NCBI RefSeq assembly: GCF_001540865.1
Contig: NC_033642.1
Span: 2,320,421 to 2,384,420, forward strand
Reading direction: 5' to 3'
Length of the DNA stretch: 64,000 bases
From: Ananas comosus
Taxonomy: Eukaryota > Streptophyta > Magnoliopsida > Poales > Bromeliaceae
Below the pieces are notes generated by a model that was not told the DNA's origin, made no database searches, and was given only the letters and a program-made list of their open reading frames with translations. A program made the translations under genes and the position numbers. The first letter of the stretch is position 1, and each line of letters begins with the position of its first letter. This document shows, piece by piece, positions 1-12,272 of the stretch.

Positions 1-776
1 AAAGTTTTTATAAATATGTTATAATATTAAATGAACTTTTCAAATATAGTATAATTTCAATTGTACTTTGCAACTGGGGTATGAATTCAAAAGAATTTTG
101 GAATATGGTATTAGTATAAATGCATTTGCAAATATGTTTAAAACTCAAATAAAAATCAATTACCCTTATATCATGCTTTTTTTTCGATTTTGAAATAATG
201 GCTAATGTATGGAAAGAGAGCTTGGAGGATGCTTGAGATATAACTTTAGATTGAGAAAATGTCATAATTATTTTTTTGTTTTTTTTATTTTGTAATTGTA
301 AGCTTTATTGAGATATTGTAATAGAACTCTTGTAAAGTATGATAGTAAGAGGTTTTGGTCTTATCCTGCTCAAAAGATCAAGTGATAGTGATTAAATCGG
401 TATTTCGAGAAGAAGAAGAACATGACTAGAGTAGGAAAAGAGATTGAATCAGGCTAATTATCTGTCATCGAAGTTTGCTTTGCTTTTCTTTTCTTTTATT
501 TAGTTGTGCAATTTTCATCACATTTACTTGAGTTTTATTTGCCAATTAATTCACCTCCCCTCCAAGAGACTAATAAATTAAGTTGGATGATTCTAATACG
601 TTGAGTGGGCTGTAGACCACAATAAACCTAATGGCAACAGACCTAACAATAGACCTAACGTATAAGTAGGTTGAGTCAGATTGAAACTTGTGAGAGGTGT
701 GACAGAGCCCTTAAATACGATTGGCACGTCCTTCCTATTAGGGCGTGTCTTTGTGATAGTTGGTTAGCACTTGCAA
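1..776. other. AT-rich intergenic sequence, no gene seen
   Basis: Only short open frames without recognisable domains are present. The stretch is AT-rich with homopolymer runs, typical of plant intergenic DNA. I see no conserved motif. Confidence 0.5.
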
Positions 777-1252
777 TGTCACAACCCGACCAACTAACAA
801 TAATAATTTATTGGGTTCAAATCATCGGCCCAAAATGCTTAAATTCAGTTATTATTACTAGTGTGTCTGTCATTTATAAACCTATCACACTTTCCCACTT
901 TAGCTCAGTTATTATTATTAGTGTGTTCATCACTTATAAACCTATCACACTCTTTCACATTATTGGATGTGGGATTAATGGTTAGCGCCAGCGATCTGAC
1001 ATTTGGTATCAGAGCCTATCGCTATCCGGAAGTGTGAGATGAGTGTTGACCGAGCCATGGTCTGGGAACGACAATGCTAGAGAGATAAATCTTACATCGC
1101 CTAGTGAATCTGGGGTTATGTGTTTTATTGGGTTGGGCTGACGAGGATGATAGGGCTTAAACGATGGAGTATGTGACACTCCAATAATCCCACATCGGAT
1201 AATGTGGGAGAGTGTGATATGCTTATAAGTGATGGACAAATTAATAATAATA
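777..1252 (+). repeat. TRIM-like or small LTR-retroelement remnant with primer-binding site
   Basis: At 1003-1016 lies TTGGTATCAGAGCC, the usual plant primer-binding site complementary to initiator tRNA-Met, directly after a CTGACA end. Two imperfect direct copies of a ~53-bp unit (about 846-899 and 906-958, both with TTATAAACCTATCACAC) precede it. A partly inverted copy of that unit lies at about 1190-1252. No coding capacity is visible. The exact LTR borders are unclear, so the miniature-retrotransposon call is tentative. Confidence 0.4.
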
Positions 1253-1909
1253 ATGAGGTTTAAATATTTTCGGCTGGTGGTTTAGGTCTAACGATTTATT
1301 ATTACTAGTGGGTTAAGTTGTGATATTCAATTTGCCTAATTTTTGAAAAAATAATTTTGATTTGAAGAATTGCTTTTGATTAAAAAGTTTAGAGTGTTTG
1401 GCTGAATCTGGTAGAAAAGTAATTTTTCTGAAGCGATTTAAAATTTAAAATTAGAATTATATTTTACAGAATAGATTATCAAATACGTACTCTATTGAAG
1501 GAAAAAGACCTTTTGCCCGAAAATTACTTTCTAAAAGGTAGACCGAACAACCTCTGCTCCCAAACATCCAAGAGTTCAGAAACAAACTTCTTTTGGATTT
1601 TTCTTTAATATATATATATATACAAAGGATATATAACGATTGTGAGAATATTGATTTTTGGTTGAGTAGGATGTACAATTTATATCATTTTTTCTTTTTC
1701 TTTCTTTTGTTTTTTTATTTGTGTGTGTACAGCCAGCATTGCTCTTAATTCTTATACATAAAATCGAAGCCTTGAAATTGACTGTAATTGAGATCATGAT
1801 GTGAAGATACTGAGTCCTAATATATCTGTTCACATGTAAGGACATTAAGCAAACGCACTGATTGAAGAGATAATGAAAGAAAAAAACGAAGCAATAATAA
1901 ATTAAAAAT

Positions 1910-2752
1910 AGGAATAATTTCATCAATACCCCTCTAGAAAATCATAATTTCATGAATAACCCTCTAAACTAGAAAATATCATCAATACCCCTCTTAAAAC
2001 TAAAAATGTTCACAGATACCCTTTAGGATAACTTTCCGTCAAGTGGTCATCCAATATTTTATAAATACCAATTTTACCCCTAGCAATAATTTAAACATGT
2101 AATATTTAAGATTAATTATCTGATTAATTTTTAACATTTGAATCACATTGTAATTTAACATTATTTTTAAAATATTACAATTAAAGATCTATAGTCTATT
2201 AAGTGTAATAGTTAAATCTCATTATGATTTTTCGCTTTTAAATTATACATAGTTATAATACAATTTGTCCATAGTAGAATTCAACATTAACTATTTAAAG
2301 AAAGGTATGTAATTTTTTGGAGTTGTTTTACGAGGATCCAAACGCCCCCAGATAAACTCAAAATAAAGAAAAACTGATAGTTTAAGTTAAAAAATAAAAC
2401 TTAAAGGGGTCTAGTTCAAAATGATCTATAGGTGAGAAGTTCATTTATTTTTTTACCCGCTAATAATTAGTGTTAGAGATATTATTTTTAAAATTTAGAA
2501 GGGTACTTATGAAATTGCCCCTTAATTATTTGCTATCAAAATAACACCTAACCCTTTTAGGGTTAAATTAGTCATTTTGTAACTCAACCTTTATTTAACC
2601 AAATTTTAACCATGGTTATAGTAACAGCCGTTAGAAGGAAGGGTAGTTGTGAAAATTTTTTGCATTTGAAGGGGTATATATGATATTTTCAACTTTGCAG
2701 GGGTATCTATGATATTTATATATTTGAGAGGAGTAGTGGTGAAATTGCCCCT
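1910..2752. mobile_element. Fold-back MITE
   Basis: The left end (TTCATCAATACCCCTCTAG) is matched in inverted, degenerate form by the right end (GGGGTATCTATGATATTT with AGTGGTGAAATTGCCCC). The unit is AT-rich and has no coding capacity. This end sequence is a common plant non-autonomous repeat type. The superfamily is not resolved. Confidence 0.45.
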
Positions 2753-3547
2753 TAAAAATATATGTCACGTACACAATACCGAATACATGAACCAAATTTA
2801 GAATCTCTTGAAGCAAAGGGCCTTCAGACCTACTCTATTACCATATTATCCAAAAAAAAAAAAAAAAAAAAAACAATATAATAGGAATGGTCAAAGGATT
2901 GGTCTTAACAAAATTCATCCTCTCACACTTGGCGATTGAGGTAAAAGAGCCACACATACACACACTGGTTTAGATGGTGTTGAAAATGATAAATATCATT
3001 ACCATACCCACATGTGAATTTTAGGTAAAGCGTATGAAAACCTTATCTCAGCTATCACTCGTTTGAATTTGATTATCAAAATCTTAATAAGTTTGATTTT
3101 ATTATCTGACTTTTTAATTTATTTAGTTTGAACTATTAAGTGATTTTTTAATTATAAAATTTGAATGTGATGTTTTTGTTTACGGATTTAGTTAATATAT
3201 TTTATATAATTTGCGAAACTATAAATTTATTAAAGCAAGTAATTAGCTTAAATTTTATATTCGGAGAGTCATTAAATCACTTAAGTCAAATAAATTGAAA
3301 AAATTGAGTACTGTAATTAAAATTAAAATTTTAAAAGGTTGAATAGTAAAATCAAAATATTTTATATTTTCGATAAATTCTATACGATTTTACCTAAATT
3401 TTGTGAGCTGTCTGCACTACAATTTGAAGCAGAAAAATAAAACTTTGTTATTATTTTGTTGATCATTGGTGCAAGGGTATAACAGTAATTATGTGCTTCC
3501 ACCTACAGTTTTAGCCCGAAATAAACCTTCTTACTTACTTAGAGGTA

Positions 3548-4006
3548 CGGATGGTAATCCAGCTCGCTGTTCGCAAGCCAGCTAGTGTTCGGCTCGAAAT
3601 GAGTAAACGAGCCGAACACGAACTGAGTTTCTCAGCTCATTTAATAAACAAGCCGAACACGAGCTAGGGTCAGCTCGCTCGTGTTCGGCTCGATAACAGC
3701 TCGAATACATATATTTTATATTTATATATACAAATAAAAGATCCATTTATGTGTAAAGTTTCAACCATTAGATCAAAGTTTAATGGGTAAGATTTCGAAA
3801 ATTTATACCCTATATATATTTTTTCTAATCTTTTAACTTGTTACTCGTAAGCTAGCCCGTATTCGACTCGTTAATAAATGAGTCGAACACGAGTTGAAAT
3901 TTTCAGCTCGATATTTTAATAAGCCAGCTCGAGATCGGTTCATTTATGAAACGAGCCGAACACAAGCCGGCCCAGCTCGTTTGTGTTTGGCTGGTTGACA
4001 TCCCTG
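3548..4006. mobile_element. hAT-like non-autonomous element (GAGCCGAACACGAGC family)
   Basis: The left end CGGATGGTAATCCAGCTCG and the right end, ending GACATCCCTG, are inverted relatives. Inside, the motif GAGCCGAACACGAGC recurs in both orientations around an AT-rich core, giving a fold-back structure. Similar 8-bp words (CTTAGAGG and CTTAGGAG) lie near the two ends and may be a decayed 8-bp target duplication, as hAT elements make. No open frame is present. Confidence 0.5.
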
Positions 4007-4034
4007 CTTAGGAGGGCGCACAGACATCCTTTAA

Positions 4035-4406
4035 GATATGTTTGGTTAGCCGTAAAATATATCCAAAATTATTTTTCGGTTTAAAATTTCTTTTTCGTAT
4101 GTTTATTTAGCCATAAATGTTTTTTTGAAAAATTATTTTTACAGATTTAAGAAAAATAAAATGTTTTCGTTTTTTGCAGATTTTCGACGGAAAATGAAAA
4201 TTCAAGCTGTGTAAAATTTTTTTATTTATTTTTTACCGAACCAAACAAAATATAAATTTTTTTCCTTCCAACTAAATAAATATTTATGAAAAACTATTCT
4301 TTTTCTTACAAACTAAATACTACAAAACATAAACCATTTTTCTACCGATTTTTTTTTTCAATGGAAAAATATATTTTACGATTTTACGTACAACAAAACA
4401 CCTCCA
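4035..4406. mobile_element. MITE with TTTGGTTAGCCGTAAAAT-type ends
   Basis: The left end has GTTTGGTTAGCCGTAAAATAT. The right end has the inverted, diverged counterpart (ATATTTTACGATTTTACGTAC then AACAAAACACC). The interior is AT-rich and non-coding. Confidence 0.45.
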
Positions 4407-4579
4407 AGCTTATGAAAATGTTTAAATATTGCCTCATTTTGTAAAATATTAAGCGCAATTGAAATTTGCATTGGATTTTGCCAAATATATTAAAATTAAA
4501 TATTAAAAATAAACGAAGGACTCCACAACAATCACGGTAAGAAAATCTCAATATAAGAATGTTTTTTAGACGACATTTA

Positions 4580-4895
4580 GAGCAAGCATACCCAAGTGTC
4601 CCTACAATATAACAAATACCGACGCTTCAAAAAGCATCGTCATATGAATCCTCTATTGTATTAAATTAATTTATTAAATAATAAAATTTATTATTATTCT
4701 TAATTTTTTACTACTTTAAAATGTTAGGATTTTAAAAATTTTTGACACTTTAAAGTATCAGAATATGATATACGTGGCAACTCTTTATTTGCCGACGCTT
4801 TCAAATGTGATGCTAGATTATATTGGGCCGCTTTTAAGTATCGTTAAATATTAAAAAAAATGTCCTTAAATGTTACTTTATTTTGTAGTGCATGT
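4580..4895. repeat. Possible CACTA-type non-autonomous fragment
   Basis: CCTACAATATAACAAATACCGACGC at the left and TTTATTTTGTAGTGC at the right resemble inverted CACTACAA ends. Between them CCGACGCTT and its inverse recur. No coding sequence and no clear target duplication were seen, so the assignment is weak. Confidence 0.25.
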
Positions 4896-5365
4896 AGCCC
4901 ACTTTGTAATATGCCCTCTATAATTTAACTTAATTTATGATATTTTCTCAAATTTAATTTATTTAATTTCAATTTTATCTCAGTCCTTGAATTGATGTTC
5001 TATTTTAGATATGAAATTGTAGATTTTTTGAAGAATTAACAATCAATAGCTATATGAAGCTGTTAATTTTAATAAAATTTTTATTTCAAATGAGTAAAAT
5101 GGGTTAAGAAAGAGCAAGTAAAAATAGAGAGAGTGGCAATTACAGAAAAAAATTAGGAAAAACTTCAAATACCATCCACGTGGTTTCACACTTTTTTATT
5201 TTNTGCATCAATTTAGTATCCTGTGGTCTCTTTTTTTTTTTTTCGTCGGCTCCTCTGTTAATATTTTGTTAAATTATAGACAAAAAACTTCAGATACCCT
5301 ACCTAGCTTTATCGAATATTTACTTTAGTATTCTTTAGTTTTAATTTTGTCACTGATTTTTTTTT

Positions 5366-7241
5366 TGTAGTAACCCAGGTGTTTGGTTGCCGTGAGATTT
5401 CAGTATCTGAGACTTGTCGACATATTTGGAGAGTGTCGGGACAAGTCCGAATCGTTTTGGCGCAAAATGGACGCAAAACGGACTCAGTGCGACGCGAGAA
5501 CAGAGTTTTGGCATTGAAATCTGCAAAGTGCAGATTTTCAGTATTGAGTACCGGTACAACGCAGGGGAGTACCAGTACCCTAGTGTAATTTCCGAACTGC
5601 TGCTCTCGGGTTGCGATAATTGATGCTGAGTACCGGTACGACATCGGGCTAATACCGGTACTCCAGCTGGATGTTTGAGTAGATGAGGAGTCTTTTGGTC
5701 TTTTGTTGTCTTGATCCATTCAATCTTATCCCCACCGCTTTAATTAGGATAGAGATGCAGTGAGGGAGCTAATTATCCTTCTCCTCTCTCTCTCTAGCTT
5801 TAGTTATGTGCTTGGTGGAGGCCACGGTTGGAGTTCGGATCGACGTCGACGTTGCGCCGGAAAGCCGTTCGAGCGTGCGTGCGTCGTGGTAGCGCCGTTG
5901 GAGGCCGGGCGAGCACGTGTTGTCCTCTCCTTCCGACTTCTCGCCATCATTGGATTAGCATTTTGAGATGGGTTGAAGTTTACTGAAATCATCGGAATAT
6001 CTTCTAAGTTTTAGTATCGTCGACATGTATTAACTGTGTAGTTTATTGCTAGTACTCGAATTCATGGATTGTTGTTTAAATCTGAATTTGGAGTTAAGCT
6101 AGTAGTTTAATTTACATATTCGACTTGGAATTGACTTAGGAAAAAATTATTAAATTCTGCACTGTCACTTTCTAAAAACTACCAGATTTAATTTTAGGAG
6201 CTGTAGTTTGACTGTATCGTCGCAATTTGTACGCGGTGGATACTCAGATTAGTGTAGGATGAATTTGCGCTTGTGTTGGAATGCCAAGCTTATTTTACAG
6301 TTGCGTGTAAATTGTTTCGGACTGTCGGGTGCCGTCGCGGTTGACGGTGGACCCAGATTTTTATTTTTGCATCAGATTGTGCCGAGGGCACGTGAGCTTT
6401 GGTTGTTAGACCAGTTAGATCCAGTTGCTTTGATTATAGCCTGTGAGAGCCTGATTGAGCTCGGTAGAGACACGCTTACATACTCGGTTGGGTAGCGCCC
6501 ACGAGTGCCACTCCGAAGTCGGGTTTAGTTCTTTTGCGTTGTTGTCGTAGGGTCCTACTTGGACTTGCTCTCCACCAACAACCCAGCGTGGTGGTGGTTG
6601 GTGTAGTTTCGACAGGCGGAACAGGTGGGTTCACAGTCCCTAGTGAGATTGGGTCAGAGATTGCACCTTGCCTATATCCACAGATAACTAGTGTTGGTTA
6701 GCGATAGTATAGTGGCATGTAGCTGTAGAGTTTTCTAGCTTCCTTTACTATCCTTGAGCATATTTTCTGTAGGTTTAGTGGGTTAGCCGTTGAGGACGGT
6801 AGCGGTATCCACTGAGGACTACTTCTTTTTACAGTAGTTCTCGCACCCAGTTGGTAACCCCTTTTTGTAGAGCCTTTGTCTGCGGCTGCTGTTGTTGCTG
6901 TTACTGATCATGGTAAGGGAGTTTGCTAGCTAGATCCCTACCAGTCTCAGTCACCGTGCTAGCGGAGTACCCCTTCCGAGGTAGTTATGAGTGTTGTACA
7001 TGTACCTACTCTTTGTTTAGTTACTCGCTGGAGCGAGATGTTAGTTGCTGGTTCGTAGCTTTTGTATGTACTATGGTCATGATGTTTTATATATATTTGT
7101 TTTGCTTAGCAGCTCCATACTTGTGGTTGTAGCTTGGTTTTGTTTACAGGTACAGCTATCGCTTCGTATACAGGGGCAATTCCTATGTATACGGCGGGTC
7201 TATTGGCGTGCCCGGGGAAACGTGCAATCCGGGGTGTGACA
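5366..7241 (+). repeat. 5' LTR of a Ty3/gypsy element (copy 1)
   Basis: The LTR runs from TGTAGTAACCC to GGGGTGTGACA. It is followed by a primer-binding site and a gag reading frame, which sets its orientation. The same family occurs as solo LTRs at 16401-20349 and 29475-31439, both on the minus strand. The 5' part carries repeated GTACCGGTAC palindromes (about 5550-5660), as does the copy at 29475. The small open frames inside the LTR look incidental. Confidence 0.8.
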
Positions 7242-7248
7242 GATTAAG

Positions 7249-7264
7249 TTGGTATTAGAGCTTA
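7249..7264 (+). other. Primer-binding site of gypsy copy 1
   Basis: TTGGTATTAGAGCTTA lies a few bases after the LTR end. It differs by one transition from the canonical initiator-tRNA-Met complement TGGTATCAGAGC. This is where minus-strand DNA synthesis of the element would start. Confidence 0.75.
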
Positions 7265-7546
7265 GTATTAGGTCATTGGAACCTAGGAAACTTTAAGATT
7301 GGCAAACCTTAGGAAGGCAAGACGCGAGAGGCGTAAATTATTGCGAAAGTTAGCAATTGAATTATTTTAACTCCTCCTAGAGTGGAGTGAGTGACTGAAG
7401 GAGTGTCTGTTTCGGCTAAGAAAATTATGTCGGCTGCAGACGGCATAATTTTGAAGAGAAATAGGGGCGGCCTTCTAGACTTTCACTTGATTGGGTCGAT
7501 AGTGATTGTGTTTTGTATCTGACCCGTGTTTTGATTTCAAGTAACC

Positions 7547-9165
7547 ATGTATCGACGCCGAGGTCGACCGCCGACGCGGGATCGTGCTGTGCCACCCGAG
7601 ATGCCGGAGCAGGCAGGATCGAGTGCACCCCCTGATTTGAGAGAGTAGTTGGCTGCCCTGACTGAGGTGACGAGACAGCAGAGGGCACTGTTACAGAGGA
7701 TATGTGAGATATTTACTCAGCCGCTGAGCAGAGCACCAGAGCAGCTGGCACCGCCACCAACTACTCCAGTGGCCGCACCAGCCGTAACTGTAACCCCACC
7801 AGGGATAGTGCCTACAGCGCTAGTTACATCCCGGGTGAGGTGTCGCAGATGTCTGAGGCTGAGCAGGAACGGATGACAGAGAAGCTTGCTCGTTTCCGTC
7901 GATTTGATTTGCCATGTTTCGATGGCAGTTGCACAGAGCCCTGGGTTGTAGAGGGCTGGGTCAGCGCGATGGAGAAGCTATTTGAGGACTTATTTATACC
8001 AGAGCGGGAGCAGATACATCTGGGAGTGCATTGTTTGGCTGGTGATGCGCATGCTTGGTGGAGGAGGATGATGGGTACTCGACGGTTGGTGGCGTTGGAG
8101 ATGAAGTTGAGTTCTACGGAATGCTGTACGGGGCGTATTTCCGAAACAGTGTGAAGCAGAAACTCGAAGAAGATTTAAAGAAGCTACAGCAGGGGGTGCG
8201 ATTAGTTCAGGAGTACACTCGTGAGTTTACTCGGCTTCTGAACTGTGTATCGTTTGTAGCCAGGGATGAGGCCTATAGGGTATATCTGTGCGAGGGAGGC
8301 TTAAGGCGAGAGATCTTTCGGTTGGTGCAGGCACAGAGGTTGAGAACTTTGGATGCGTCGATTGAGCAGGCATTGTGGGTGGAAATAGGAGATGTGTCAG
8401 TCCGTGGGCGGGCTCAGGTGCAGGGGCAGAGTCAGGATAGGAAGCCCCCGGTTCCAGATGACGGAGGGCAGTCAAGCAGCAGGCGTCCGCCGAGGCCTCC
8501 ATGATCACGCTCTCAAGGTCGTGGGTCTTCGGGGCGTCAGCGTTCTGGGGGACCTCGTCAGCAGAGGCAGTCGCAGGGGACTCCGCAGTGTGTGATTTGT
8601 GGGGGACCACACTGGCCCCGACAGTGTGAGCAGAGGGAGGGCCGATGTTTCACATGTGGACAGCCTGGACATATGAGAGCGGCTTGTCCCCGAGCAGCAT
8701 CCCCAGCACTATCGACGGCGTCAACACAGCCGGCACCTCAGCAGTCTTATGGAGCACCACCGAGTTACCACCAGGATGATAGAGCATCTGTGCCGCGGCA
8801 GAGTGAGCGACGACAGCAGGCTTCGAGTGGCAGACTGTATGCAGCCCAGGTGGAGGATTCTACAGCAGCCGACCGAGTGGTAGCAGGTATCATTTTGATT
8901 TCTAGCATTAGAGCTCGTACTTTATTTGATACCGGTGCATCACATTCTTTTGTTAGCCAAGGATGTGCATAATTGCATGGTCTAGAGATAGAACCGTTGT
9001 TGCACGCACGAGAGGTGCAGATTTTCGACCATGTTTTGTAGGTAGTAGAGTGTTGTTGATCGTGTCCGGTGCAGTTGGGCTCGTGGATTATGCCCGCAGA
9101 CGTATTGATCTTAGGACAGTTGCAAGACTTTGATGTTGTGCTTGGCATGGATTGCCTGCAGACCT
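7547..9165 (+). pseudogene. Broken gag-protease of a Ty3/gypsy (Tekay/Del-like) retrotransposon
   Basis: The frame starts at ATG 7547 with an Arg-rich N-terminus (MYRRRGRPP), followed by a gag core with FDGS, a WVSAMEKLFEDL segment and a GDAHAWWRRM segment (7915-8075). Two zinc knuckles follow at about 8593-8695 (CVICGGPHWPRQC and CFTCGQPGHMRAAC). An aspartic-protease segment then has LFDTGASHSFVS (about 8917-8955) and VLGMD near 9140. The sequence stops abruptly near 9165, so reverse transcriptase, RNase H, integrase and the 3' LTR are missing. Stops at 7646 and 8502 and frame changes near 7830 and 8070 show that it is dead. The family name rests on gag layout and LTR type. Confidence 0.82.
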
Positions 9166-10020
9166 GTTCTTCCTTTCTTTCTCCTTCTACTTTCTCTCCT
9201 TTCTCCTGAATCTCCTCATCCTTCACCATCCCGACGTCAATGTCGCTCCTCTATCTTACTTCGTCTGCATCTCCGTTGACTTCAGCTCGATATGACAAAC
9301 TTTTAACTTTTAATCACACAGAAAATTTTTATACTGAATAAGTAATCTTTGGATATTTTATTCCAATGTACAAGACTTAAGTGTGTGATCAAATGTCTTG
9401 ATGGGATACCGTATTCGGGCTTCAACTAATATTTTTCAAAATACGATAAATTATTTTATAGGTGAAATATACTATATATCCTACTAAATTATGGATGTTA
9501 ATTGTATGACCTTTAAAGCAGCAAAAATCAAACTATTTATTTGTAATCATACAAGAAAATCTTTATTTCAAATAAGTTATGACATCAATCTACGGCCTAT
9601 ATTGTTAACATAATGACTGCTAGAAAATTATATATAGTTAGTGGTGTTTACGGGAGAAAAAAATTATAACATAGCAAATAGGGTTAATATCTATTATAGC
9701 CTTCAAAATTTCAAAAATATCTAACATATTCCTGTTGACAAAAATGCCCTTACTAATTTTTAAAAAGAGCAGTGCTTCTATACTTGTTATTTTTTTATAC
9801 CGTTCATCCATTTTTATTCAACGGCTTAGATTAAATTTTTTAAAAATTGTAACTTGCAATAGTAAGTCCATTTGAAAGAGCTACCGGTCATTAGGTACCC
9901 CAAAAAAAGGTATTTTGGTCTTTTAATATATGGATAATTTAGTAATTTACCTCCACTATATTATCATATCTCTATTATTTCTTTGTTTTCTTTTTCTCTC
10001 TCTATCATTCCTCTTCATCC
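9166..10020. other. Non-coding sequence after the truncated gypsy element
   Basis: A pyrimidine-rich stretch (about 9170-9240) follows the break in the protease region, then AT-rich sequence without a usable open frame. The join near 9165 is either an internal deletion or a new insertion. I see no gene. Confidence 0.45.
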
Positions 10021-10025
10021 ATAGT

Positions 10026-10495
10026 AGAGATGTAAAGGGATAGAATTTGGAGCGAATTTTCAAAAATCCTAATCCAAACTCGATCCCAAATCCAACAAAT
10101 TTTACAAAATCATATTCACACCCGTACCTGACTAAAAATCCGAAACTCGAACCCTAGCCCAAACCCGAAAATCCAAACCTGAAGTATTTATTTCTCTTTA
10201 CAATATTATAAAATATATTAAATTAAATCTAAATTTTTAAAATACATATTCAAATATAAAATCAAATATTTATATATATTATATATAACGTAGAATAAAT
10301 TCGGGTTCTGGTCGGTTTCGGGTTCGGATCAGATACGATCAAAATTTATACCCAAATTCAAATCCGTTGGATTTTCTTTTTTTATATCCATATCCAAAAC
10401 TATATCTATTTAGCATAGGTAAATTCACTGCATTTGCTTTAGAGTTTGGGTTCGGATTCAAATAAAATTATGGGTATCCATACCCTTTGACATCT
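10026..10495. mobile_element. hAT-like non-autonomous element
   Basis: The left end AGAGATGTAAAGGGATAG and the right end, ending CCCTTTGACATCTT, are inverted matches. The interior repeats TCCAAAC/CCGAA words in both directions around an AT-rich core. It resembles the unit at 37960-38240. No coding capacity. Confidence 0.45.
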
Positions 10496-12115
10496 TATCA
10501 TTTCATATTCGTAATCCACAGATATTTTATTAAAAACTATTGCAACATATTAAATATGTTAAATTTAAATTTTTTTTTTGCCTACATTGAAATTTTTTTT
10601 AAGTTTGTGGTAAAAAATTGATATCAAAACTAGATGAATTTAAAGTTTCTTAAACCAATTAAATACGTTGAATTCGTTATTATCAACATTAAATTTGTTA
10701 AAATAGTAATACAAAATTTCTCTTATTTAAATTTAAAACTTTAAATTTAAATATTAAATATTTAAATTCAACATATTTAGAAATATTACTATTTCTAAAA
10801 TTCCTAAAATTTAAATTAAGCCTAAATTAGAAGAATTCTAAGATTCCTAAATTTGGTGCCTAAAATTTGGGATATCAATCAAATTTTAAATTAATGTTTA
10901 AATTAGTACAAAGTTAATGCTAAATTTGGAATATTAATCAAAACTTTCTTAAAAATTTTGCCTAGTTTAATTACAAAAATACCCTCACATAAAATAACCT
11001 TTTAACCTGTTACATAAGAAAATGATATTTTTAACCTTCATCAATCAACAGTTAATATCTTTTTTATTTTTTATAAAATAAAGTACCAAATTATTTCTCT
11101 TTTAAAAATATTCATAAAAATTTTCCGAAAATCCTAGCGTTTACTACTAATGGGATTTAAGGTTTAGAAGAATATTTTGGAATATAAGGATAAATGTAAA
11201 AATTTTGAGAAGTATGTAAGCAATAGCTCCAAAAAGGATAATACTAAAGTGCAATAAATATAGTGCAATATAATATAATTAAGCACTATAGTTTAACCCC
11301 AACCAGTTGTTTGCTAGTTTTGATCAATATAAAAGGACAAGTGAGTACACTACTAATTTTTATACTACCGTATCGTATGGATTTTATGTACTTTAGTTTC
11401 CAAACTTAACGTTCAAATTTTTGCAAGTACTGTAATAAATTTCTCTAAAGGCACATTTAGTTTGACAATACTTAATCTTCTGAAAAAAAAAAAAAAGTTG
11501 GTCCAAGTATATCTGGTAAAATTTGATAGAATAACATTTTTTTACAGAATAATTTATTTTTTTCAAAAAGATAATTTAAAGAGCGGATTTTGGTATTCGT
11601 CTGTTCACAGTTCTCATTTACCAAAATCTACAAGCTTCATTAAACGTCTTGTTATATATTCTTAAATTTAGTAAGATAACATATTTTACCAGATAATTTA
11701 TATTTTTTGCAAAAAATAATTGAAAGATCGAATTTGATATTAATTTTAGATGTTTGATCACAGTTCTCGTTTACAAAACCCTACATGTTTTTGTTTTGAA
11801 TGGATATACCCAATTAGATGATGTTCATCAGGATTGCACCGACTAAAATATCTGTGTAATCAAACAGGCCATGCATGGAGGTTTAATTAAGGATGAAAGT
11901 AATTAGGATCAGTCAGTCAAGCATTCAAAGTAGACGTCGTGGCTGACAACGAAAGAAGACAAAGAAAGGATCTTAGAAAAGGAGGACTAAGTGAGTAGTC
12001 AAGACTTCCAGCTCTTGTTGTCCCTTGCCCCCAAACCACCAGTGCAGAAAGATCATCTCCTTCAAATCCCCCCTTCTGTAGACTCTCCTGCCTGCTCTCC
12101 TCGCGCTCTCTAACC
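10496..12115. other. AT-rich upstream region of the sugar-transporter gene
   Basis: About 1.6 kb without a recognisable gene. It should contain the promoter and 5' leader of the STP gene. From about 12000 the sequence becomes C- and T-rich (12000-12115), as expected for a transcribed leader. I could not place a TATA box with confidence. Confidence 0.4.
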
Positions 12116-12272
12116 ATGGCCGGCGGAGTGCACAAAAACCACGAGACGACGCCGACGTACGAAGGAAGGATCACAACGAAGTACGAAGGAAGGATCACCG
12201 CCTTCGTCGTGCTCTCGTGCATCACCGCCGCCATGGGTGGGGTCATCTTCGGCTACGACATCGGAGTTTCCG
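12116..12272 (+). CDS. STP: STP gene exon 1
   Basis: It encodes the cytosolic N-terminus and helix 1 and ends in GTTTCCG before donor gtttgt (phase 1). The ATG at 12116 fits the family start MAGG. An in-frame 24-bp tandem duplication (12158-12181 and 12182-12205) repeats YEGRIT with TK between, adding eight residues to the usual N-terminus. Confidence 0.9.

Noticed and set aside
777..1252. Cassandra-type element with 5S RNA in its LTR
   Set aside because: The primer-binding site and small size fit a TRIM, but no 5S rRNA promoter boxes were found.
5309..5719. 136-residue minus-strand frame
   Set aside because: It lies antisense in the gypsy LTR and covers the GTACCGGTAC repeats; no domain.
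11917..12246. 109-residue minus-strand frame over STP exon 1
   Set aside because: Antisense shadow of the leader and exon 1, without a domain.
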